A stretch of 64,000 nucleotides of DNA from Sulfidibacter corallicola (GTDB lineage Bacteria; Acidobacteriota; Holophagae; Acanthopleuribacterales; Acanthopleuribacteraceae), in contig NZ_CP071793.1 in the NCBI RefSeq assembly GCF_017498545.1, positions 7,744,256 to 7,808,255 on the forward strand, written 5' to 3'. The position numbers and the translations under genes are program-made. The notes below the pieces were generated by a model. It saw only the letters and a list, made by a program, of their open reading frames with translations. It did no database searches and was not told where the DNA came from. This document shows positions 17,600 through 25,318 of this stretch, piece by piece (positions within the stretch are counted from its first letter, which is position 1; every line of letters starts with the position of its first letter).

Positions 17600-18669
17600 G
17601 TTCTGTTCGAGTTGAAACCAAACGTGGCGCGACGGTCGTCTCCGTCGCCGGGTCTCTGGATCCGGGAAGCCAACCCCAACTGGATCGCGTATTCCGCCAC
17701 CTGTCCCGCGTGCGCCAATATAACATCCTCCTCCAGGCGAAGGCTGTGGATCGGGTCTGTGGTACCGCTATCACCAAACTACAAGCATGGTCGCAGACGC
17801 TACAAGACCGAGGTGGCTTTTTGTGGGTCGTAGAGCCTTCACCAAGCGCACGCCGCGATTTGGCGCTGCATACGCGGGGATCCATGGTGGCCTTTCCCTC
17901 CGAGCGAATGGCCTGGCATTTGGTGGAGCACATCCTGAACGCCAAGCTCATTCGCGAAATGTGCCGGGAAACCCATACTGACGCCAAGACAGGTTTACTG
18001 AATCAAACCTATGTACATACATGCTGGGCCCCGACCCATCCCCGACTCGGCGAGGATGAACACGGCCCGGTGCTTTTGGGCCTCATCGAAGCCCATGGGC
18101 TCGATTTCAGGAATGAGCACTACCGGGATCGAATCATGGTCGAGGCAGCGAAGCGCCTGTCTGTCCTGTGCGGACGCCGCGACCTCTTGATCCGCTGGGG
18201 GGCTTCTTCATTCCTAGTCATCGCGCGAATACAAAATTCGGATGCGATCCCTTTTGCAGGAAGGGTCATGTCCGCATTGCGTCACCCCGTGAAGACGACG
18301 TTTGAAGCAACCAGAACCGTTGTCTGGTCGTTTGGTCTGGTCCAGTGCCCGCTGCTGGTCGATCGGTCATTGACGTGTGCAGAAGGTCTCCGTTTGGTTG
18401 TGGAAGCGATGGCGCGAGCCAAAACGGAAGGAGGAGATCGCTGGATCGCGGCGACAAGTACCAAACGGCCTTACCCCTTTCTGAGCGGCCAGCTTCCCGA
18501 CCTCTCCGTATTGGCTACCGCCGGATTGATCGAGATCCATCGAGAGGTGCCTCTCGAGGAACCGGAAACCCACCCCGCCGTGTCAAAACCCAAGACCTGG
18601 GTAAAGACCGGCAATTCCCAGCGAATCCGTACCCGAAGGACGCGTCTGAAACTCCTTCGCCGTCTGTGA
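17596..18669 (+). CDS. STAS domain fused to degenerate GGDEF-like domain
   Basis: ATG 17596, after GAGGAGGAAG, overlaps the TraD-like stop. Residues about 3-110 have the STAS/anti-sigma-factor-antagonist pattern (strand, VAGSLDPGS turn, helix, hydrophobic strand ending in a Val-Val-Glu-Pro-Ser segment). Residues about 125-290 follow a GGDEF domain: DAKTGLLN at the start, a central strand-helix, then RWGASSF (200-206) where an active enzyme has RxGGDEF, and ARAKTEGGDRW near the end. Loss of the GGDEF acidic residues predicts no diguanylate cyclase activity. A basic tail follows. Inference: a signalling or scaffold protein tuning conjugation. I know of no standard transfer protein with this make-up. 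Confidence 0.78.
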   Translation: MSSVRVETKRGATVVSVAGSLDPGSQPQLDRVFRHLSRVRQYNILLQAKAVDRVCGTAITKLQAWSQTLQDRGGFLWVVEPSPSARRDLALHTRGSMVAFPSERMAWHLVEHILNAKLIREMCRETHTDAKTGLLNQTYVHTCWAPTHPRLGEDEHGPVLLGLIEAHGLDFRNEHYRDRIMVEAAKRLSVLCGRRDLLIRWGASSFLVIARIQNSDAIPFAGRVMSALRHPVKTTFEATRTVVWSFGLVQCPLLVDRSLTCAEGLRLVVEAMARAKTEGGDRWIAATSTKRPYPFLSGQLPDLSVLATAGLIEIHREVPLEEPETHPAVSKPKTWVKTGNSQRIRTRRTRLKLLRRL

Positions 18670-18733
18670 GCGAAGCCACCCATCATCACGATCGCGTCGC
18701 TTGGGGCGCCAACCTATCGCGGCTGCGAGTCCG

Positions 18734-18753
18734 GTCAAGCCTGGCGGCTTGAC
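18734..18753 (+). other. Small perfect hairpin
   Basis: GTCAAGCC (18734-18741) pairs with GGCTTGAC (18746-18753) around a 4-base loop, in the gap before the primase gene. There is no T-run. It could be an mRNA processing site, a protein-binding site or a weak terminator. Confidence 0.5.
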
Positions 18754-18822
18754 AGGGCCCCGCGAGCCGCGAGGGTTCCGCCCGTGAGCGACGCCATCTC
18801 CATGATGAAGCAAGGAGGGTTC

Positions 18823-19878
18823 ATGCGATTTGGACAGCACTGGTACCGACATAAGGATGAGTGGCGACCTGGCCCCTGGTTGCCCTTCCCGAATCTGGAC
18901 CAAGCCTTGGACGCCGAATGTGATTTTGTCAGCGTTCTGGAACTCTACACCACGGTCGACGCATACCGCACTTGGCAGCAACACCATCGCGATCACGGCC
19001 GTAAACCCAGCGAGCAATCCCTATCCGTCCCGTTCAGAGGCCCGTTTTACGCCGATTTCGATAGTGCGGACCAGCCCGAGATCTTAAGAATGGAATTACA
19101 CCGCGCTCTTGACCGATTGCGCCAACAATCCGGGATCGATCCACGTGCGTTTAGGTTGTGGTTCAGCGGCGGCAAGGGCTTTCACCTGGTCATCCCCGCG
19201 AGCTGTTTTGGTCTCGAAGGGTTCCAGCATCGGAAATTGCCCACCCTGTATCGGTATCTCACCAAAGAGTTGGGCTTGGGGGAGATCTGCGATCCAGCCG
19301 TGTACAGTGAAGGGCGAGGACGGTTGTGGCGCGTCTCGTGGAAGCGGCGCCCGAACGGCATGCGCAAGATCCCCATCACCTGGCAGGACCTCGCCCAAAG
19401 CACCTTCGACGATATGTGCCAATGGTCCGCAGGCAACACCACATGGGTTCCAGAGCACATGCACGCCAACGAACCCAATCCCTACTTGCGCCATGCGGTC
19501 AAACGGGAATGGGATCAATGGCGTCAAGATCGAAAAAACAGAAATGCCCACATTCAGCCAAACCCCGATCGCAACCTTGATCCGTTGAGGTGGACGACGG
19601 AACGCCACCAACACCAAGATCGACTCATTTCCGAGGCACTACAAAGCCTGCCCAGCACCTACGCAGACGACTACCAAACCTGGTTGACCGTCGGCATGGC
19701 GCTGCACCAAGCCTATCGTGGTTCCGACGAGGGGCTAAAGCTGTGGCGTGACTGGTCGGTGCAGTCTCCCAAATACGATGCTCGCGTGCTTTCAAGAAAA
19801 TGGCGCTCTTTCAAGGTTGGGGGTCGCGACCGCATCACCCTGGGCACCCTGTTCTATTTGGCCAAAAAAGCCGGCTGA
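18823..19878 (+). CDS. AEP-type DNA primase with PriCT-like C-terminus
   Basis: 351 residues from ATG 18823, which sits after a perfect AAGGAGGG (18812-18819); an upstream in-frame GTG (18784) lacks one. The archaeo-eukaryotic primase signature is visible: FYADFDS with metal-binding D78 and D80, FSGGKGFH with H121, and a basic strand around GRLWRVSWKRR. Residues about 285-345 resemble the helical PriCT domain that follows such primases in plasmid and phage proteins. It likely primes the complementary strand after transfer, or element replication. The neighbouring hairpins suggest separate control. Confidence in AEP identity is good, in exact role moderate. Confidence 0.82.
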   Translation: MRFGQHWYRHKDEWRPGPWLPFPNLDQALDAECDFVSVLELYTTVDAYRTWQQHHRDHGRKPSEQSLSVPFRGPFYADFDSADQPEILRMELHRALDRLRQQSGIDPRAFRLWFSGGKGFHLVIPASCFGLEGFQHRKLPTLYRYLTKELGLGEICDPAVYSEGRGRLWRVSWKRRPNGMRKIPITWQDLAQSTFDDMCQWSAGNTTWVPEHMHANEPNPYLRHAVKREWDQWRQDRKNRNAHIQPNPDRNLDPLRWTTERHQHQDRLISEALQSLPSTYADDYQTWLTVGMALHQAYRGSDEGLKLWRDWSVQSPKYDARVLSRKWRSFKVGGRDRITLGTLFYLAKKAG

Positions 19879-19929
19879 TCCACATGGCTCCTCGTGGGGC
19901 TCGAAGGGCGCAATGTGGCACACGAACCC

Positions 19930-19974
19930 CGGGCGGGCAAGCTGCTCCTTCGTCGCTGTACGCTTGCCCGCCCG
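19930..19974 (+). promoter_or_regulatory. Perfect 13-bp inverted repeat between primase and HTH genes
   Basis: Arms 19930-19942 and 19962-19974 are exact reverse complements, separated by 19 bases, and GC-rich. No T-run follows, so it is not a canonical terminator. It may be a protein-binding site, an attenuator for the downstream HTH and integrase genes, or a site used by the element in excision or transfer. Confidence 0.6.
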
Positions 19975-20024
19975 AGAACCGTGCGCCTCCGCGCACCCAT
20001 CGAACCACCACTGAGGAGGCCTTC

Positions 20025-20456
20025 ATGGATTCAACCTTTGTTCATTCGGATGTTCCAGGTTCTCGAAGTGACATCCATATCCAAAGACCCCAAGAGTTGT
20101 TCATCGGAGGTAATGAGATGGCGGTTCAAAAACCCAGTGAGTTGATTTTTCAAGAGTTGTCCAGCTTCGCCAAAAAACACAACCTCAATCTGTCGGTCAA
20201 AGAACTCAGCACTTGGGCGGAGCGGATGTTCGCGCGGCTCAACGGCCAACTCGTCACCCACAAGGAGGCCGCGGCCATGTTGGGGGTCAGCCCCGAGATG
20301 ATGCACCACTACCGCAAGGACGCATTGATCGAAGGCATCCCCAAGAACCCGCACGCGGCCAAACCCCACTGGTTATACCAACTGTGCGACGTCCTCCAGC
20401 TCAAGAGCTACCGCGCTAGTCTCAGGGCCAAACGGCAGGCATCGGCACGGGTCTGA
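20025..20456 (+). CDS. Excisionase-like helix-turn-helix protein
   Basis: 143 residues from ATG 20025, after GAGGAGG. Residues about 80-120 (LVTHKEAAAMLGVSPEMM and following) form a MerR/excisionase-type helix-turn-helix: bind, turn, recognition helix, basic wing. The gene directly precedes the integrase, as recombination directionality factors often do. A second in-frame start, ATG 20118, has its own GGAGG (20106-20110), so a shorter form of 112 residues is possible. Inference: controls excision of the element and perhaps its own operon. It could instead be only a transcription regulator. Confidence 0.75.
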   Translation: MDSTFVHSDVPGSRSDIHIQRPQELFIGGNEMAVQKPSELIFQELSSFAKKHNLNLSVKELSTWAERMFARLNGQLVTHKEAAAMLGVSPEMMHHYRKDALIEGIPKNPHAAKPHWLYQLCDVLQLKSYRASLRAKRQASARV

Positions 20457-20508
20457 AGGCGAATGGCAACTCGGGAAATCCAATCAACAGGAATGGAAGG
20501 AGATAAAT

Positions 20509-22017
20509 ATGGCCAAAAAAGGAAAACGATATGTCGACCACTATTTAATGAAGGAGCGAGCCAAAGGAAGACGATTTTCCCAAGAACAGGAAAAACAGCT
20601 CGAGCGCCAATTCGAAGGGGTCTACCTGCACTCCGATGGGAGGCGTTTCATTGCGGTGGCCAACGTGCCCTACATCGACGCCAAAGGCCGGAAGCGTTAC
20701 AAGCGACCGGAAAAGACCTTCAAGACGGTGACGGACGCGCGCAATTGGCTGGAAGAGAAGCGGGTCGAATCGCGCAAGGGAGTCGAGGCCGCCGAGACAG
20801 CCGACCCCACCTTGGCACAGATTATGGAGATCGCCCAACCCAAAAAGGAAATACTCCCCACGTGGAACCGAGTTCAGCGGTGGTGGCGGACCATCAATGA
20901 ATATTTTGGATCGACGCGAAAGGTCTGCACCATCAAGGATCGCGACATCATCGCCTACCAGGCATGGTTGCTGACAAGACCCAATGGCAAGCTCTGTCGG
21001 AGCGAAGAGGGGGATGCGACCTGCCCGACCATCCAACCCATCACGGTGAATGCTTATTGCGGGGAGCTGTTATGGCTCATCCGAGAGGCCCATCGTCTCG
21101 GGTTGATCAAGGTCATGCCCCAGTACACACCCATCGCGACATTCAGTCATCGTCCATTGAATATCACGCTCCAAGATTTCCTAAAAGTGGTGGATGTCTT
21201 CCCGCAACATCGTGCACTTTTGCTGCTTGCCCTCAATACCGGGGCACGAAAAGGCGATATCTTTCGGCTGACCCTGGATCGAATTGCCAAGCGCGAAGTC
21301 TTGCAGGACGGAAAACGACTGATGAAGACGGTGGTCACGGTACGCTCGACCAAGACCAACAAAGAGAACATCCAGGTCCCGATGCTCCGCAAAGTGGAGG
21401 CGGCCTACGAGGCTCACATCCAGCAGCAGAGCGCCTGGTTGCAAAAGTTCTACAACGACATTGCCGATCCGAAGGCTCCCAATCACAGAAGGAGGGTCGC
21501 GTGGTACCAGCGGTGCAGGGCCGCCTTGCATCACAAGGTGCAGAAACAAAACCAGAGCAAGTGCCCCATCAAAGAAACGCTACCTGATCTCAAACCATTG
21601 GCAGAGTTACGAGGGCCCGGGGACTTGAATCCCATGGGTCTGGTATTTGTCAGCAAGCAAACGCTTCGGCCGTACAAATCCATTGGGTGGGCCCTGGATA
21701 GCGCCATCAAAAGAGCGGGTGTGGCCGAGTTCTCCATGCACTCGGTACGCCATTTGGCCACAACGGTTCTGCTCGATATCACAGGTGGAGATGTAGACCA
21801 GGTCCAGCGCATCATCGGTTGGTCGAGTACAGCCATGTTGCAGATCTACGGGCACATTGCGCACCGACACCTCAAAACCTTCGAGAAGTTCGACGAGTTG
21901 TTGGGCGATGCCGAAGAATGGGCCCAGGAAGATCAGACCGAATCCTCCCACCTCAAAGCCAAAAAGTGGAAGTGGAAAAAGAAAGCATTAGCGAAGAGCA
22001 TGAACCGCGTGGCGTAG
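20509..22017 (+). CDS. Tyrosine recombinase (integrase)
   Basis: 502 residues from ATG 20509, after AAGGAGA. The C-terminal catalytic domain carries the tyrosine-recombinase set: R247 (in GARKGD), H411 and R414 (in HSVRH), W438 in the position often held by His, and nucleophile Y447 (in QIYGH). The N-terminal part (about 45-190) should hold the arm- and core-binding SAM-like domains. A basic Lys/Trp-rich tail ends the protein. It is the last gene of the element, next to a change in sequence character, which is the usual place of an integrase. The catalytic assignment is by pattern and clear. Confidence 0.92.
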   Translation: MAKKGKRYVDHYLMKERAKGRRFSQEQEKQLERQFEGVYLHSDGRRFIAVANVPYIDAKGRKRYKRPEKTFKTVTDARNWLEEKRVESRKGVEAAETADPTLAQIMEIAQPKKEILPTWNRVQRWWRTINEYFGSTRKVCTIKDRDIIAYQAWLLTRPNGKLCRSEEGDATCPTIQPITVNAYCGELLWLIREAHRLGLIKVMPQYTPIATFSHRPLNITLQDFLKVVDVFPQHRALLLLALNTGARKGDIFRLTLDRIAKREVLQDGKRLMKTVVTVRSTKTNKENIQVPMLRKVEAAYEAHIQQQSAWLQKFYNDIADPKAPNHRRRVAWYQRCRAALHHKVQKQNQSKCPIKETLPDLKPLAELRGPGDLNPMGLVFVSKQTLRPYKSIGWALDSAIKRAGVAEFSMHSVRHLATTVLLDITGGDVDQVQRIIGWSSTAMLQIYGHIAHRHLKTFEKFDELLGDAEEWAQEDQTESSHLKAKKWKWKKKALAKSMNRVA

Positions 22018-22233
22018 ACCGAAAAAGGCTCCAGAATTGGACGCCAACCCATGAACCCGATTGAATCAAATTCTTGATATTCGGTATTTAGTAGGAAAAA
22101 AGTTGAAAGCATGTCACGAGACCAAGGTAAGACCTCAAAAAAATGGCACGTCGTCACTCATCATAACCTATATAAATTAAGCTATTTGAAGCGCCTTGGA
22201 AAATTCATATTTCTCCTTGGATCGCTTCGAAGT
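22018..22233. other. AT-rich segment after integrase; likely element/chromosome junction
   Basis: Base composition drops to notably AT-rich and no gene is evident. Attachment sites of integrase-type elements commonly lie just outside the integrase gene, so the right junction is probably here. No tRNA or tmRNA gene is seen, and without the left end the core site cannot be fixed. Confidence 0.4.
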
Positions 22234-23004
22234 GTCGGCCGGGCCGGCCAACCTACTGCCGCGCCGATCCTCAAAGCATGCGGGAACTCTGATCATGGAT
22301 CGCTTCGACAAGTTCATCCGGCGGATGAACCTACCTGGCACGACGGATCTCTCGGCATCCGGGAACTCCGAGCGACTTTGTTTCAAGAGAGGTCGCGGAG
22401 GAAACGGAGTCGGTGGGTGGTGCTATCGGCCAAGTGGTGCGTTTTAGGGCAAAAATGATCAGGAAGTCAGGAATCAAGGAAACCTGGAAGGATTTACTCG
22501 CGCCCCGGGGTGGGTGCTTGATCCTTTCCTGGTTTCGGATGTTCATGGGTTCCTGCAAAATTTTTCGGATGAATGACCCATGGCCCTTCGCGAGAAACCA
22601 GGTGGTCGTTTTCTTTCTTGAAATCGAACTGGCTATGCCCGCTGGTTCGCGGCTCTTTTTAAAAAACTCTGTAAAGTTGGAAGATAAAGTTTAAAATCCT
22701 TGGTGAAGCAAGTTCCGTTCGGCGCGCCCGAATGTCGAGAGATTTGTCGTGCCCGGTAGGGGCATCAGGGGCGGTAAGCCCGTCGGATGAACTTGTCGAA
22801 GTAATCCACGCGAGGAGTTTCAACCTAATTAATGTGCGGCGGGCACGGCCGGTATGGCACGGCCGGTAAGGCCGGCGCACCTACCGGACCATCGGCAATC
22901 CATGGTTCGGCATTCCGTGGTCCGGCACTCCGGCCCCCGGGCTGGGCGGCGACTCTGTGGTTTTAAGAAGTTTATGGATGAAGGGCTCTGCTGCTGCGAA
23001 GGAA
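22234..23004. repeat. Intergenic region with REP-like elements, no gene
   Basis: Starts with a variant of the REP-like palindrome (22234-22256, GTCGGCCGGGCCGGCC core, in the orientation ending CCAACCTAC). A second repeat type at about 22763-22800 (ATCAGGGGCGGTAAGCCCG) recurs at 48509-48548. GATCGCTTCGACAAGTTC-like motifs near 22302-22330 and 22785-22800 are also shared with other gaps. The short open frames across 22.1-22.9 kb follow the repeats and do not look like genes. Confidence 0.7.
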
Positions 23005-23763
23005 TTATCCTCCTCCCGACACCTTCGCCAGAATCTGGGCACAGGCCTCCGCCACCGTGACTTCGCTAGTGTCGATCCGCACCGCCGGCGCCTCCGGCTC
23101 CTCGTAGGGATCGTCGATGCCGGTGAAATGCTGGATCTCGCCCGCACGCGCCTTGGCGTACAGGCCCTTCACGTCGCGCGCCTCGCAGGTCGACAACGGC
23201 GTGTTCAGGTGGACCTCCACGAAGTGCCGGCACATGGCGCCCACCTTGGCCCGCGTCTCGCGGTACGGCGAAATGTACGAGGCCACCACCGTGATCCCGT
23301 GCGTTTCCAGGGTCCTGGCGATGAACCCGGTCTTCAGCACGTTGGCGTCGCGATCCGCCTTGGTGAAGCCAAGCTTGGGCAGGATGCCGCGCGTGATGTC
23401 GCCGTCCAGCCAGGCGACCCGGTGCCCCTCGCGCTCCAACAAGGGAATCAGCGCCTGGGCGATCGTGGATTTGCCGGCGCCCGACAGGCCCGTCAGCCAG
23501 ATGACCACCGGTTGAACCGCCCGCTCACCGACCTCGGCGGCTGGTGCCTTCGCCCGCGTCAAACGGGCCAGAACGGCGTGGACCCCGAGTTCGAGCAGCG
23601 CGATGGCCAGGGTGAGGTCCCAGCGACGGGTTGTCAGCCAGACGGCCAGGGGCACGGGCGCCGCCAACAGCCATCGCCAATGTCGCGACGCGCCTCGTTC
23701 GGGTCGGTGGGCGGCCGGGCTTGGGTCCGCCTTGGGGGAATGGTGTTCCGGCATCGTTGCCAT
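23005..23763 (-). CDS. cysC: Adenylylsulfate (APS) kinase with N-terminal membrane anchor
   Basis: Phosphorylates adenosine 5'-phosphosulfate with ATP to give PAPS, the sulfate donor for sulfation or assimilation. The C-terminal 170 residues match APS kinase well: P-loop GLSGAGKST (92-100), LDGD, the SYISPYRETR segment, the CEARDVKGLYAKAR segment and FTGIDDPYE. I start at ATG 23763; an in-frame GTG at 23799 is less likely. The first 80 residues are extra: two hydrophobic segments (about 30-45 and 49-66), suggesting membrane attachment, which is unusual for this normally soluble enzyme. It is last in a minus-strand group after an FAD oxidase and an aminotransferase. No ATP sulfurylase gene is in the window. 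Confidence 0.9.
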   Translation of the reverse strand: MATMPEHHSPKADPSPAAHRPERGASRHWRWLLAAPVPLAVWLTTRRWDLTLAIALLELGVHAVLARLTRAKAPAAEVGERAVQPVVIWLTGLSGAGKSTIAQALIPLLEREGHRVAWLDGDITRGILPKLGFTKADRDANVLKTGFIARTLETHGITVVASYISPYRETRAKVGAMCRHFVEVHLNTPLSTCEARDVKGLYAKARAGEIQHFTGIDDPYEEPEAPAVRIDTSEVTVAEACAQILAKVSGGG

Positions 23764-23841
23764 GTTCCGCACTTTCTCGCTCGAGGCCCCGATGCGCACT
23801 CGTGGTTACGGGCCGCTCCAGTCGACATGGATTCGGTTCGC

Positions 23842-25242
23842 TCAGATGGGCGTCTCGACGATTTTACCCGGATTCAGGATTCCCTGTGGATCAAACACCT
23901 CTTTAATGCCCGCCATCAGCACCAGCCGCGTCGAGCCCAGCGCCTCCTCGAGATAGGGCGTCAGGGTGCAGCCCACGCCGTGCTCGCCGGAGAGGGTGCC
24001 GCCCATGGCGCAAACCCGCCGATAGATGTCGGCGATCCCCTCGCGCACCGGCCCCTGCCAGGCCGCCTCGTCCAAGGCGTCGCGCAGCACGTTGACGTGG
24101 AGATTGCCGTCGCCCGCGTGGCCGAAAACCGCGGTTCGGAAGCCGTATCGACGGCCCACTTCCTTGACCATGTGGACGACATCGGCCAGCGCCGCGCGGG
24201 GGAAGCTGAGGTCCACGTCGCGGAAGGGGGTGGTCTCGATGACGGCGGGGCCGATGCGGTGGCGGTAGGTCCACAGGCGCCGGACCTGGTCGGGATCCGA
24301 AGCGAACAGCAGGTCCGCGCAGCCGATCGATTCGGCTAGGTCGGCCGCGCGCTCGGCGTCCGCCATGAGGAAGTCGGCCTCGCGGCCGTCGAAACCGATC
24401 CAGAGATAGGCCGCCAGGTCGGGATCGGCCGGAGCGTTGCACAGGGGTTGTGCCAGGGCGATGGCGTCGCGGTCGACGATTTCGACCTCGCTCGGTGTCA
24501 GGCCGCTGGTGAAGACACGGCAGATCATGTCGGTGGCCGCCTCCAGGGTGGTGAAGCCCATGCGCAGCAGGACCGACTCGGGCGCTGTCGGCACGAGCCG
24601 GAAGACGGCCTTCGTGATCACCCCCAGGGTGCCTTCGCTGCCCAGTATCAGGTGGGTCAGGTTGTAGCCGCAGGCGAACTTGCGCACGTCGGCCCCCGTC
24701 CAGATCACGCGGCCGTCGGCGAGCACCACCTCCAAGTTGAGCACGTAGTCGCGGAAGGCGCCGTACTTGACCGATTTGGGGCCCGCGGCGGCTTCGGCCA
24801 AGTTCCCGCCGACCTGGCACCAGTCGCGGGATCCGGGATCCGGCGGCAAGCGCAGGCCTTTTTCGGCCAGGCGGTCCTGCAGCGTGCCGGTCACCATGCC
24901 GGCCTCGACCGTGACGGTCATGTTCCGCGCGTCCAAGACGACGATCCGATTCAAGTGGCGCAGGCTCAGCACCAATCCGCCGTGAATCGCGGCGGCGCCA
25001 CCGCTGACGCCGCTGCCGCCGCCCCGTGGCACGACCGGGATGCAGTGTTCGCTGCAGACCCGCAGCACCGCGGAGACCTGCGCGACCGAACGCGGGAAGG
25101 CGGCCGCCTCGGGGAGGTGGTGCAGGTCGCGCGTTTCGTCCCCGGAGAAGCTCGCCAAGCGATCTGGATCGGTGATCAAGTCGTTTGGATTCAGGGTCTG
25201 GCGCAATGACTCGAGCCAGGCTCGTTGGGTCGTTTGGTACAT
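23842..25242 (-). CDS. FAD-linked oxidase, GlcD/D-lactate dehydrogenase type
   Basis: 466 residues from ATG 25242, preceded by AGGAG. Residues about 35-215 form the PCMH-type FAD-binding domain (PRGGGSGVSGG, DPGSRDWCQVGGN, GSEGTLGVIT). The C-terminal FAD-oxidase cap has GHAGDGNLHVN, GEHGVG and a C-terminal DPQGILNPGK, all typical of glycolate oxidase subunit D and D-lactate dehydrogenases. It should oxidise a 2-hydroxy acid to the 2-oxo acid. It lies 76 bp downstream of an aminotransferase gene, so the pair could convert a hydroxy acid to an amino acid or the reverse. The precise substrate cannot be read from the sequence. Confidence 0.9.
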   Translation of the reverse strand: MYQTTQRAWLESLRQTLNPNDLITDPDRLASFSGDETRDLHHLPEAAAFPRSVAQVSAVLRVCSEHCIPVVPRGGGSGVSGGAAAIHGGLVLSLRHLNRIVVLDARNMTVTVEAGMVTGTLQDRLAEKGLRLPPDPGSRDWCQVGGNLAEAAAGPKSVKYGAFRDYVLNLEVVLADGRVIWTGADVRKFACGYNLTHLILGSEGTLGVITKAVFRLVPTAPESVLLRMGFTTLEAATDMICRVFTSGLTPSEVEIVDRDAIALAQPLCNAPADPDLAAYLWIGFDGREADFLMADAERAADLAESIGCADLLFASDPDQVRRLWTYRHRIGPAVIETTPFRDVDLSFPRAALADVVHMVKEVGRRYGFRTAVFGHAGDGNLHVNVLRDALDEAAWQGPVREGIADIYRRVCAMGGTLSGEHGVGCTLTPYLEEALGSTRLVLMAGIKEVFDPQGILNPGKIVETPI

Positions 25243-25318
25243 GCGAGGGCTCCTGGTTGCGATTGGGAAAGGACCGAATCGACGGGCACGATGCGCGCAA
25301 TGATTCGTTTCGGTGGGC

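Noticed and set aside
22018..22233. tRNA gene as integration target
   Set aside because: No cloverleaf or CCA-end pattern could be found in the AT-rich segment.
22413..22694. 93-residue plus-strand frame after the integrase
   Set aside because: Lies in repeat-containing intergenic DNA, has no ribosome binding site and no protein-like features.
22957..24339. 460-residue plus-strand frame
   Set aside because: Antisense to the APS kinase and FAD oxidase genes, whose motifs are unmistakable; a high-GC shadow.
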